Shown here: one piece after another, positions 12,650-23,600 of the stretch
Layout: every line of letters begins with the position of its first letter
Position numbering within the stretch: the stretch's first letter is position 1
Source: Salvator merianae
Taxonomy: Eukaryota > Chordata > Lepidosauria > Squamata > Teiidae
Reading direction: 5' to 3'
Length of the DNA stretch: 64,000 nt
NCBI GenBank assembly: GCA_003586115.2
Contig: QVOM02000042.1
Coordinates: forward strand, 79,883,620-79,947,619
Program-made: the position numbers and the translations under genes
Notes under the pieces: model-generated
The model's input: only the letters and a program-made list of their open reading frames with translations
Databases searched by the model: none
Told to the model about the DNA's origin: nothing

Positions 12650-13290
12650 CTTTCAAGTCATATATTATTGACTAGTTCCCTACTTAATTCAGGACCATCT
12701 GCATAACTCCAAATCTTCTCACTCAAATTTGTAGTTTTCTGAACCAGATGCTACTCAGCTTTTGTCAGCATTCCCCTAGGTATCACTTTAAAAGCTGTTC
12801 TGCAACCTTTTTCATACAAAGCACCAGCAATCTCGTTTCATCTTAGTTCAAGTGTAACCCATCGCTTTGGTATAGGATTGGCTTGTTCCAGAATGTTCCC
12901 TAGTGCCTGACAAATCTAAATCCTTCCTTTCAATACTACTGCCTCATCCACATATTGAAGCCCCTCAGCAATACCTGTCTAGTTGACCCTGTGCAAAGAA
13001 CAGGCAGCATTTCTGAGAATGCTACCTTTGGCATCCTGGACTGCAAACTTTGCATCCAGCAGGCATGCCCCCATGTGGTCAAAAAGCCCATCACAACCCC
13101 CTTTGTCTAATAATCCCCCCTGCCCCCACACTGAGAGTCCAACAATTATTTTGTGTGACCCCCCCCTTCCCGCAGTAGCATTCCCTGCACATGAATTAAT
13201 ATTGAAACAATTTTGGTAACCAATTCTGGGCTTCATCTTCACAGCCCAGAAAAGGTTGCCTATGCTGCAGGATCCAGTGATCCTGCCACT
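12650..13290 (-). pseudogene. Degraded CR1-like ORF1 remnant of another subfamily
   Basis: The minus strand near 12870-12780 reads ILYQSDGLHLN, then a stop, then a segment ending KKVAEQLLK. DGLHL is the last catalytic block of the SGNH esterase in CR1 ORF1, and AEQLLK resembles an ORF1 end. The sequence differs from the two young CR1 copies. An 87-codon minus frame upstream (13242-12979) has no domain I recognise. I infer an older CR1 subfamily; the upstream boundary is uncertain. Confidence 0.4.
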
Positions 13291-13399
13291 AGGCTAGGAG
13301 GCATGGCATGTATATGCCTAGTGCCTCCCACCTTTGCAAGCTTCTATGCAATTTAACATTCTGCAACCTCAACATTTCCACCTGGCACAATTATGCAAC

Positions 13400-14446
13400 A
13401 GACAGAAAAGGCTGCATAGGTCAGACATGTTTTTGTCTTAGAACATTTTTGGTATTTTATAAGGTGTTAAGTACCATCTATACATCATCTTATATATATT
13501 CTCTTTAAAAGCATTACATACAGTAAATTCAAATCCTTGACCCAAACTTTTTCCCATTGTTCAATCTGTATATTATAATTAAAATTCCTAGCACATGTTA
13601 TCATACACTCCTTAACTTGTTCTTCTTACAGTTCTATTTTCAAAAGTAATTTATACATCATACCTATAATACCTCCGTCTTCCTTTTTGAGTTCTTCTTC
13701 CCATTTTTGTCATTCTAGTTCAAAGTACATCCTTCTTTTATCTTCTCTATAGATATCCAAAAACTTTGCATACATAAATCATTGTACCTCCAAACCTTCC
13801 TGGTTTAATTGGTCACTTGTTTTGAAAAGAAATTCATTTGGTACATCATTTCTAATCAATAATTCTCCATATTTAATCCATTTTTCTCTTCTCCCAGATT
13901 CCTTGAATAAGCCCTTGTGAGGCGAAACCCACAACGGTATTTTTCTATATAGTCTACTTTTATATTTATTCCAAACTTTCCATAAGGTGTTTCTTATATA
14001 ATAATTTTTAAGGGTAGCATTAACTTTAACCTTGTCATACCATAAGTAACCATGCCAACCATATCTTAAATTATGACCTTCCAACTGCAACATTATTTTA
14101 TCTCTTAACCAAAACCATTTCACAATTCAATTTAAACAACAGGCAGCATAATATAATTCCAGATTTGCAAGGCCCAACCTTCATCTTTTTTTAAAATCTT
14201 GCATCATTTTAAATCCTATTCTTGACTTTTTACCTTGCCAGATAAATCTTGTCAAATCTTTTTGCTATTGCTTAAATACCACTTCTTTAATTATTACTGG
14301 TGAAAATTGGAACAAAAACATCATTCTTGGCAATACATACATTTTTATAACTGAAATTCTTCCCAGTAACAATAGACTCAGTTTAGACCACCTCTCCAAA
14401 CCTTGCTTAATCTCTGACTGAAGTTTTATATAATTATATAATTGTA
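13400..14446 (-). pseudogene. L1 ORF2 C-terminal half, downstream part of a split L1
   Basis: Read downwards from 14446: LQLYNYIKLQSEIKQ, ERWSKLSLLLLGRISVIKM (the thumb-region WxKxxLSLLGRIxxIKM block typical of L1), a 114-codon open piece at 14123-13779 (SRLYRKIPLWVSPHKG), and EKVWVKDLNL with YRWYLTP near 13460-13550. The other half of the same minus-strand L1 is at 17575-18555. The plus-strand L1 at 14447-17574 interrupts it and replaces most of the catalytic palm. Confidence 0.7.
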
Positions 14447-17400
14447 GTGCCAAATTTCCCCTTATCTCCCACTTTGTTTCCTTTAGTAATGGAACTTTTA
14501 ATTCATCACATATTATCCAATCCTCATGTCAAAGGATATAACTTAAATTCTTCACCTCTTTACTGCAATTTATATGTCAATGATTGCTTAACATTCTCTA
14601 GCTTTTCAGATAAAGAAATAGAACATCTTCAGAAAGTATTTCAAGATTTCTATGTTGTATCCAACCATCAGTTTAATCTCTCAAAATCTTCAACTGTGTA
14701 CAAGAACATCTCCCCTAATATTATCTCTGGTATTTTTGCTAAGACAAGAATCCAAACTGCCCATAAAGGTTTTAAATATTTAAATATTTAGGGATTTTTA
14801 TTACCAAAAATTGACAACATTTATTTAAACTAAACTCTGCGGTAGTTTGGAATAAAATTAGAAATGAACTCCATACCTGGGGGGGGAAATCAGTTTATTG
14901 CAGCACTTAAAATGATCTGTATTCCAAAAATATTATATCTGTTTCAAACACTGCCAACACATATTCCTTCAAATATTTTAAATCGTTGCAACAAAAGTTA
15001 CAGTTCACCTCAGAAAAGAAAAAAAAGCCACATAAGTCCCTAATTTCTATAAAGAACTAAAGAAGAAGTGACTGGGGAATTCCAAACTTGATCCAATATT
15101 ATCATGTGTTCCGTATTAGAACTTTAATCCTCTTTCAAGATAAGTCCAGACAATGGTGGGTGAATTTGAAACTATAAGAAATGCAAAACAAAAATCCCAA
15201 TGTCAATATTTTATATTCTCCTATATCGAGTAACTTTAAAGACATTAAAAATGCTTTTTTGTTTGCACTACTGAAAAGTTGGTCTTACTGGAGTGACAAA
15301 CACTTGCTCTTTCCTTCATCTTTTTCTCCATTGAAACATTTTCCAAACTATCATTTCTGTCTAACAGTTACTGATTGGACTAAATTGGCCAAAATAAACT
15401 TCTCAAAGTTAGAAGACTTCTATGATTCAGATGAAATCCTACTTTCTCCTGATTCTGGGAAATTTATCTACAACCCTTACCAAAATACTAGCTGATACGA
15501 TGCACAGTCTCCCAAACATTGAAAACAATAGACTGTATAGAAGTGGTCCATAAATGACTCATGAACCTTGAACAACAATTAACCAATTTACTCAATAATC
15601 AAAATGGTATAGTATCTACAGTATAAAAAGTGCTGTCCAAAGGAGTCTCTCCTTGCTGGATAAGCCTTAAAAATAAGTGGGAAACAGATCTTGATCTAAC
15701 CCTATCTGGTGATGATTGGACAGCTATCATGAAACATAACCTATCCAAAAGAAAATCAGCTGCTATAAAAGAATTAATTTTGAAAATTAATTATAGCTGG
15801 TACTATATGCCAAGTTCCCTATCACATATGATGCTTCAGATATTACCTTATTGTTGGCACAATTCCAAATTTCAAGGTCATTTTCTGCACATGTGGTGGC
15901 TATGTCCAATAATCAAAAAATTCTGGCAGCAGATTCAAACTGACATATGCATAATCTTTCATACTGACATCTCATTCACACCAGAACTGTGTCTGCTTAA
16001 CTTCTACAATGGCACTAATGATAAATAGCTAACAAAAATCTACTAGATTTCTTGATAATTGCAGCCAGACAAACCATTACCAGCTGTTGGAAAGTTAAAG
16101 CTTCCCTTACGCTAACAAACTTGTGTAACAAAGTCTGGAACCTTGCCACCATGGAGATGATCACTTTTGAACAACAACTCATGCAAGGCCAAGTGCCGAA
16201 ACAGTCTTATATGGACATCTGGCAACCTCTCTTACATTATAGCCTATTCACAGCATTGTCATATTGGCCTTCTCAGTAGGGATGTGCACGAAATGAATTT
16301 TCTCTGTTCGTTTCGCAATGCATCAAAGCTTCGTTGCTTTGTTTTCGCACGAAAACGGAAGTCGCGAAAATGGTGATTTTCGTTTTCGCAGCGAAAATTT
16401 TCGGAAACCGGAAGTGCAAAATCAATGAAATAAGTAGCGAAAAACAAACGCCGCATATCCCCCTGCCCTCTCCCTTCTATATTTGACCGTCCATGTTGCT
16501 AATTTAAGGAGTTGCTTCGTTAAAAGTAAAAATTGCACGGAGCTTACTTTTTACCGGCGACCGGTTCGTAGCAGGATTCAAAGCAACGAAGGCACGTTTG
16601 GGGTTCCTCACTGCAGATCGAAAGCAAGCGAAAGCAAGCGAAGGAATTTTTTTCGCTTTGATTTTCGTCATTTTCGATGCCTTTTCGACGCTCACGTCTG
16701 TGCGCGCACGCGTGCTAACTTCTGTCCCTTTAACTTATCGGCGCGACTCGTCGCTGTCTGCCGTCCGTGCCGATCGTTTGGGGCACAGAAATTATTACCT
16801 CGCCTACGAGGCGGGCAGGCTTAGTCAGCGACGCACGAAGCAATTGCCTTCAGCTCAGCGCGTAATTTAGAAGACTGGCGGCAGCCGCAGGATGAAATAA
16901 CTCCCTACTTCCGAGCAGCAGCAAAATGACGCCTTGTCTTGCCCTCCGTTTCAAAAAGCAGAACTATATACCACCATCAAAGACGTTTTATTAACTCCTA
17001 GCCATCTGAGTTTCTCATCCTCATGCGGTGCGATCGCTGCGAGGCAGGCGAAGAGTTAAAAAAATACCGTCTTTCCTAATGTGATGCACTACAATTTCCA
17101 CCTCTAGAGGCAGAGACTTGAGGCTACGAAGCTACCGAGCTTCGTTGCATCGCGGTTTTCGCAGCGAAAAAAGACAAAAAATAGCCGTTCGCGGTGAGTA
17201 GCGAAGGTCACGAAAATTGACGAAAATCGCCGTGACTTTCGCTATTCGCTTTCGCGATAGAGAGGGCACTTCGCATTCGATGCGAATGTTGCGAAGCAAC
17301 GAAATTCGTACGAAATTTCGTTGCTTCGAAATTTCGTGCACATCCCTACTTCTCAGCAAACTCTCAGTTTACTCCTGCAATAGTTCTACAAAACTCTCCC

Positions 17401-17574
17401 CTCTGTTCACTGTTGAATAATCTAAGTGTAATTCACTTAGTTACTATAACCTTCCAGTGTGTGCTGGCAATCTGGTTTTTGTATTGTGTTTCGTCTTGTT
17501 CAAAGTTTAACTAATTGTTTAACTTATTGTACCGTAATAAAGTATTTAATAAGGTTTTTTTTTAAAAAAAAGAA
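14447..17574 (+). mobile_element. 5'-truncated L1 inserted in an older L1 and split by a MITE
   Basis: Plus-strand L1 that begins abruptly in the reverse transcriptase (PNFPLSPTLFPLVMELLIHHI, then CNLYVNDCLTF, a mutated YADD region). It continues through LNLSKSSTVYKN, FKYLN, and ORF2 C-terminal pieces at 15181-15495, 15630-16028 and 16052-16270. A 3'UTR with an aataaa signal near 17535 follows at 17349-17574. The 16277-17348 hAT MITE splits it. It belongs to the family seen at 4715-6180. No matching target duplication flanks it, and the host L1 lost part of its reverse transcriptase, so insertion or later repair removed target DNA. Confidence 0.7.
16277..17348. mobile_element. Non-autonomous hAT element (MITE), 1,072 bp, intact ends
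   Basis: Starts with tagggatgtgcacgaa and ends with the exact inverse, ttcgtgcacatcccta. It is flanked by an exact 8-bp duplication, cttctcag (16269-16276 and 17349-17356), the size expected for hAT transposition. The ends share the terminal 16 bases with the two large hAT copies (33267, 45344), but the interior is unrelated: repeated cgaaa/ttcg motifs near both ends and a GC-rich core. The overlapping frames inside (for example plus 16483-16824) show no transposase domain. I infer that a transposase of the 33-kb family mobilised it. Confidence 0.92.
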
Positions 17575-18555
17575 TATATCACCTTGATTCATTTTATAAA
17601 GTGCTCTCCAAAGTTCATCTTGTCAAAAATATTACACATAAAGTTCCACTTCAAAATGTCAAAAGCTTTTTCCGTGTCCAGAAAAATTAATGCAGCTTGA
17701 ACTTCATTATGATTCTCCAAATATTCAATGACATTGGTTATAGTCCTTATATTATCCTTCATTTGTCTCTTTGGAAGAAATCCAGCTTGCTCCTGATGAA
17801 TACATTCTTGCAACACACGTTTAAGTCTCATTGCCATTATACTTTCAACATTAAAGATCTTTGTGAAATTTAGACATTACTTTCTGAATTTCTGCTCCGT
17901 TTGTTACCTCTTTATCAGCATATTTCAATTTTGTAATAATTCTATTTGTTCTTTCCTTTCTCAACTTAAATGCCAACCACATCTCTGGTTTATTAGTGGA
18001 TTCAAAGCTTCATTGCTTCAAATAAGTCAATTTCATGTCCATTTCTTCAACAACCATCATTGAAAGCTCCCTTTGTAAACTTTTCAGGTTTCTCAAAGTT
18101 TCTTGACAATCCAGTTTTTGCCTTTGTTCTGTCTCTTTCTTCTTGACCTCAGTACTGTTTGCCATTTGTCTTTTTTTTTTCTTCCTAATTTCATTATTAA
18201 GTCTAATTAAATGTCGTCTGATGAAAGTTTAAATTGTCTTCAAAATATTCCCTAATTTTTCTTTTACATTGTTCTATGACTTCTACTTTTAAAAATATAG
18301 ATTCATTTAATCTCCATCTGGGTTTCTTCAGTCTATAACCATTCACCACTTTTACTGTATTATTATCAACAAACATTTTAGATAAAATATCCACTGCAGT
18401 TACTTGATTAACCATTGGTGGACTACACTCGTTTAGGGAATAGATGCCTTCCAAAGGTTCTCCCTGAAGGATAAAGTAAATGAGGAAATAAAACAAAAAA
18501 ATTAAAAAAAATAAGGAACTACTCACCCCCTTCTTGAAGACAAAGACGACTGAGA
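17575..18555 (-). pseudogene. L1 ORF2 N-terminal half of the split minus-strand L1
   Basis: Read downwards from 18555: a linker block KKPRWRLNESIF with KRKIREYFEDN near 18300-18210, matching the RWRLN...YFE segment between endonuclease and reverse transcriptase in L1. The reverse transcriptase start follows at 17837-17589 (QEQAGFLPKRQMKDNIRT, then LIFLDTEKAFD). A stop replaces the usual Trp after FIK near 17590. The remaining palm is missing; the C-terminal half resumes at 14446. The N-terminal side (18440-18555) is hydrophobic and not recognisable. Confidence 0.7.
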
Positions 18556-18896
18556 ACAAGCAACTGAAAGAAGGAGAAAGAAAGTAAATGTCAAGTATCT
18601 AAAGAGTTAACTGAGTCAGGAACAAAGAGTCACAATGAGTCAGCATTTCTTGACTCAGAGATTTATGATGTTGTTTTTCAAACTCTTGCTTGATTTAACA
18701 TAACTAATAAGGAATTTTTATATAAAATACGATATTTACCATTCTGATTCTAATAAAAATTAAATTACATCCCTTGATAATATATGCATCTGGAACACGG
18801 GGTCTGCATACTGTATTTTTGACAAACTACACTGTATTCATAATAAAATTTTAACACTTCTAGTCAAGGTGCCATTAACTAAAATCCTAGCCCTAT
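18556..18896. other. No recognisable gene
   Basis: AT-rich sequence upstream of the minus-strand L1 part. It could be degraded L1, but no block is clear enough to assign. Confidence 0.35.
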
Positions 18897-19160
18897 TGTT
18901 TTCATAATTTTTGATGACAGTTGATGACGTCATTTAGAATTCTCATGTCTTGTGTGTGTGCTATATAAGAGATGATGATTATTGCTGTTTGTGAGGTGAG
19001 GTAGAAGGAGTGAGAGAGTTTTCTCTTTGAGAAGATACTGTAAATAAAGTTTGTTAAATGGAAAGTATCTAGTCTCTGGATTTATTTGTCTATCTAGCTA
19101 CGTGCTGAGCTTGACTAGTGATCTGACTCCAGGCCAAATTCCGCTACACTTCCTGACAGT
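18897..19160 (+). mobile_element. Candidate solo LTR
   Basis: A 260-base segment with a TATA-like ctatataag at about 18961, an aataaa at 19043-19048 about 80 bases downstream, and possible tg...ca ends (tgttttcat or tgatgaca at the left, cttcctgaca at the right). Order and size suit an LTR. I found no partner LTR, no primer-binding site and no convincing target duplication, so the boundaries and class are guesses. Confidence 0.35.
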
Positions 19161-19344
19161 AAAATCCCCCATTGATGAGTACAATGATCTAGCAGAACAC
19201 AGACTGTAAGCTAGATCAAAAAATAGTGAATGGGGGAAAGCAACCGTAGTGTGAAAGATAGATAAACTTTCTACTGCTCAAGCATGGAAGAGACGTTGCA
19301 AAAACTGATGGTAAACATCCAAGAGATAAAAAAAATCAGAGGAT

Positions 19345-21105
19345 TCTTATGAAATTGAGGTGAAACCGACTGGTCCAGTTTCTTTGGATCAGTTTCAACT
19401 ATTGCGGCCTGAGGATGTGGACAAGCTGCTTGCTAGAGTTCAACCTACTACATGCCCTCTAGATCCTTGCCCTTCTTGGTTGATAAAAGCTAGCATGGAG
19501 GGTATGACCAGGTGGGTCCAGGGAGTAGTGAATGCCTCCTTGAGAGATGGGGTGGTCCTGCTGGCTCTTAAAGAGGTGGTGGTACAGCATCTCCTCAAGA
19601 AGTCCTTCCTAAATCCAGATGATTTAAACAACTATCACCCAGTGGCCAACATACCATTTTTGAGCAAGGTGTTAGAGAGTGCCATAGTTGTTCAACTACA
19701 AGCATGCTTGGAAGAAGCTGATTATCTGGACCCATTTCAATCTGGCTTCAGGACTGGTTACAGCACAGAAACTGCCTTGGTCACCCAACTTTCTCTGGGA
19801 GAAAGACAAGGGGAATGTGTCCCTATTGGTTCTCCTGGATCTCATGGCGGCTTTTGACACCATTGATCATGATGTCCTTCTGGAGAGACTATGGAGTTTA
19901 GGAGTTGGAGGCACTGTGTTACAGTGGTTCTATTCCTATCTCGGAGACCGATTCCAGAAGGTAGTTGTGGGAGATTCCTGCTCATCACCCTGGGAACTCA
20001 GGTGTGGGGTTCCTCAGGGTTGATCATATCTCCCATGCTTTTCAATATCTATATGAAGCCACTGGGGGAGATCATCAGGAGATTTGGAGTGAGATGTCAT
20101 CAATATGCAGATGACACCCAGCTCTATGTATCTGTGCCATCTGAATCAGGATGGGTAGTTGAAGTGTTAGACAGGTGCCTGGAAGCAGTAATGGGCTGGA
20201 TGAGGGGCAATAAATTGAAGCTGAATCCAGACAAGACAGAGGTACTGTGTGTCAAGAGGGTCTCGGGTCCATGAAGTTGGAAGGCATCTTTCCCACAATG
20301 GGTTTGCTTTACCCTGGAAAGGACAGGTGCAGAATCTGGGTGTACTCTTGGACTCTATGCTCACATTTGAAACTCGGGTGGAGGCGATGGTCAAGAATGC
20401 ATACCTGTGGCTACAGCTGGTTCACCAACTATGACCTCTTCTGGACAGAGATAATCTGGCCACAGTAATCCATGCTTTGGTAACTTCCAGATTGGATTAC
20501 TGTAATGCACTTTACATGGAGCTGCCCTTGAAGATGGTTCAGAAGCTGCAACTGGTGCAGAATGCAGCAGCAAGACTGCTGACTGGAATAGCTGGCTGGA
20601 TGCATATCACGCCGGTCTTAAAAGAGATGCATTGGCTGTCAATTTGCTACCGAGCCCAATTCAAGGTGTTAACCTTAATCTATAAGACCCTAAATGGCTT
20701 GTGCCCCAAATACCTAAAGGAGCGTCTTCTCCCATATCAGCCTGCCCATGTCTTAAGATCTGCAGATGGGTCCCTCCTGGTTGGACGACCGCCTTCAATA
20801 GCTAAAGGGGTGGGCACCCAGGCTAGGGACTTTTCAGTGGTGCTTCCCAGACTGTGGAACACTCTCCCCCCTGAGGTGCATCAAGCTTCTTCACTTTACA
20901 TCTTTAGGAGAGCAATAAAGACGTATTTATTTACCCTTACCTTTGGCTAAAGGTACAGCTTTCCCTCCCTACTTTCAGACTACTGTTTTATTGCATGCCT
21001 TTTATGGTTGTGTTTGTTGTTGTTGTTTTAATTGTTGTAACCCACCGTGAAATGTTCGGGTATAGGGAGGGATAAAAATGCAAATACATAAATAAATAAA
21101 TAAAA
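19345..21105 (+). mobile_element. L2-like LINE, 5'-truncated, copy 1
   Basis: Plus-strand element with the L2-type reverse transcriptase (see 19360-20950), a short 3'UTR containing a ttcgggtataggg hairpin-like block (about 21055-21070) and an aaat/aaata repeat tail ending near 21105. It lies within the plus-strand L1 and is nearly identical over its last 0.9 kb to the copy at 28077-29004. No endonuclease part is present, so it is 5'-truncated. Confidence 0.85.
19360..20950 (+). pseudogene. L2-like reverse transcriptase, frameshifted
   Basis: Four overlapping frames cover it: 19360-19857 (LDPCPSWLIKA, PDDLNNYHPVANIPFLSKVLE, LDPFQSGFRTGYSTETAL), 19688-20023 (LLVLLDLMAAFDTIDHDVLLERL, GDSCSSPWELRCGVPQG), 19891-20274 (SPMLFNIYMKPLGE, CHQYADDTQLYVS, NKLKLNPDKTEVL) and 20477-20950 (SRLDYCNALYMELPLK, QNAAARLLTG, FSVVLPRLWNTLPPEV, FRRAIKTYLF). 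The YADD catalytic motif is intact. At least three frameshifts and a stop after GVPQG break the gene. A complete protein would also have an upstream endonuclease. Confidence 0.9.
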
Positions 21106-21522
21106 ATACTGAGAATATTGAGGAGAATGTTGCAGTTAGAAAACAATTGCTAAATGCAAAAGAACAGTGAAATGAACAAATAACAAATTTGGATAACCAG
21201 CAGAAAAGGAACTTGAGTTTATGGAAGTGGAATATATTGTAGATTAGCTATGTAATAAGTTGTTATGTTAGATTATGAAAATGGAAAACAGAGATAAAGG
21301 ATGAGTTTTATATTTTGAATTGTATTATAGATTTGTGATAGTGTGTGTGTGTAATTAAAAAACAGGGAAAAGTGACAAGCAGGAATAGTAGAAATGGAAA
21401 ATAAAGGGGGATGGGTAATTTTTAAAAGAAAAGAACCATCAAGATAAATTATTAAGAGAATTAGGCATTAATTTTTGACACAGTGGAAATTAAATAAAAA
21501 TAAACAGAAAAAATAATATACA

Positions 21523-21546
21523 TACACACACACACACACACACACA
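21523..21546. repeat. (CA)n microsatellite
   Basis: About 24 bases of near-perfect CA repeat within the degraded L1. Confidence 0.95.
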
Positions 21547-23317
21547 TAAATAAAGAGATGGGGAAGGAAAGGAAAAAGAGAAGAAGCAAAAGGAAAATTA
21601 TCCTAAGGAGAAGTTGATATAGGGGATGCAGTACTCATTGTCCCACAGGCCATGGTGAGCATGGAACTCACCCCTCCTGCTATAGAGGAGGCCAAGCTTT
21701 GGAGGAGGGGGAAAGGGTTACTGCCAGAAGTAGGTCAAGGGGGAACAAATAATAGAAGAGAAAAAGAGAAAAAAAAGAGAAAAAGAAATTGGACATAATG
21801 GAGGAATTAGTAGTAGCTTTGCTAGGTATAAATGGCGTAGCTATCTGAGAAAACGAAATAGATTGTTAAAATTTATGAAAGAGGTACATATTAAAATAAT
21901 GCTAATGCAGGAATCTCATAAAAAGAAGGATAAGTAAAGATTATTTGAGAACAAGCTCTGAGAAAAATAGTATGAATCCAGAGGATCCAAGAAAGTGAGA
22001 GGTATAGTGATAATAATCAGGGAGGCAATAAATTTTGAATATATACAGCATAAAAAGGATATTGAGGGGAGGTATATATTTTTGAGTGGTAAAATAAATA
22101 ACCAAATAATTACAACGGCATGAGTCTATTTACCTAATAAAAATCAAAAAGCTTACTTTGAAAAGATGATGAGGGAATTAGATACAGTCGCAGAAGAAGT
22201 ACTAATTGGGGGAGACCTCAATATAGAGGTGGAGGACCCAGATAAAAATAAAGGTAAAGGATATAAGGGAAAAATGAATATTGAGAAATGGAGTCTGAGG
22301 GAAAAATAAGAGGAAGTAATTGGAGATTGGACCCTGTGGTAATTGTTGTTGAAAAGAGTAAGTTGAATATAGATTAAGCAATATATGAATATTTTGAAAA
22401 TAATGATAATGAAGGTATAGATAAAATAGTATTCTAGGAGGCTTTTAAAGCAGTTATTAGAGGTGAATGTATAAATCAAGAAATTATAATCAAAAGGAAA
22501 CAGAAAAAGAAAAGGTGTGAATATATAAAAGAAATAGAATTCAAAGGAAACATGAGATAACAAAAGACCCTAATAAATTGAAATTACTGAAAAAAAAGAG
22601 AAATGAATTTGAATTATGGGAGTCAAATGGGATAGTAAGGAAACAAACATATATAAGAAATGAATTTCAGGAGTGCAATATTAAATGTATGAAAACGCTC
22701 ACAAGATATTTACAACAAAAAAAAGGAAAAATCGTGGATAAATAAATTAAAAGATGAACAAGGTAGAATAGTAGAAGAAAATGAAAAAATAAAAGAAGTA
22801 ATGACTGATTTGGGGAGAAATTATCTAAGAAACCTGAAACTGAAGTTGGCGAAATCAGAGTTGACAGTGTATTAACAAAAGAAAAGAGGAATACGTTAAA
22901 TGATACAATGTAGGAAAATGAAATAGAAAAAGTAATTAATGGTTTAAAAATGGTTAAATCACCCAGACCAGACGAGTTAACAGCAATAGTTTATAAAACT
23001 TTTAAAAAAGAATTAATGCCATACTTGAAAAAATGTTTGAGGATCAAAGAATTCCTGGAAAGATTCAGATCTTATAAATATTTTTAAACCAGATTTGAAT
23101 CCAATTGATCCAGGATCACATAGTCCCCTTTGTTTGCGTAATTTGCAAAAATAATAGCAAATAGATTAGAACAGATCCTCCCTAATATAATTGAGGAAGA
23201 TTAGTATGGGTTTCTAAAGGGAAGAAAAATAGGAGATCTGATTAGAAATTTAGTTAACATAATGTATCGTGCACAAAAAAATAAAAAGTAGCAATTCTTA
23301 AGTTAGATGTATATACA

Positions 23318-23600
23318 CAGTGGCATAGGAAGAGGGGGCATGGGGGGAGGGCGACCCCCGGGCGGCACATTGTCCCAGGCGGCACATGCAGCTAGCCCCT
23401 TCTCTGCTTGCCCGGCGCGCAAAGGTTCGCTTGAGCGGGGCAGGGGTAGAAAGCTGCAGAGAAGGAGAACATGGCGCGGTGCCTGCCCGGCAGTCGGCGA
23501 GGCAGCAGCGGGGGTAGGAGGCTGCAGGGCAGGGCACCCTCGCTCATGCTACTCTGCTGCCGCATGGCCCCGGGCAGCAAAAACGTCAGCTACACCACTG
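23318..23600. mobile_element. GC-rich hAT-like MITE, 283 bp, in an L1 RT motif
   Basis: Starts cagtggcatagg and ends ctacaccactg, an inverted terminal repeat with a few mismatches. It is flanked by tatataca (23310-23317) and tatataaa (23601-23608), an 8-bp duplication with one mismatch. The interior is strikingly G/C-rich compared with the surrounding L1 and is rich in cggcaca and cggcgag blocks. Frames inside (111 codons plus, 79 codons minus) are by-products of composition. It interrupts the LDVYKAFD motif of the L1 reverse transcriptase. The clipped end at 1-44 appears to be the same family. Confidence 0.85.

Noticed and set aside
22153..22563. 136-codon minus frame, Phe/Ile/Tyr-rich
   Set aside because: Antisense of A-rich degraded L1; composition explains its length.
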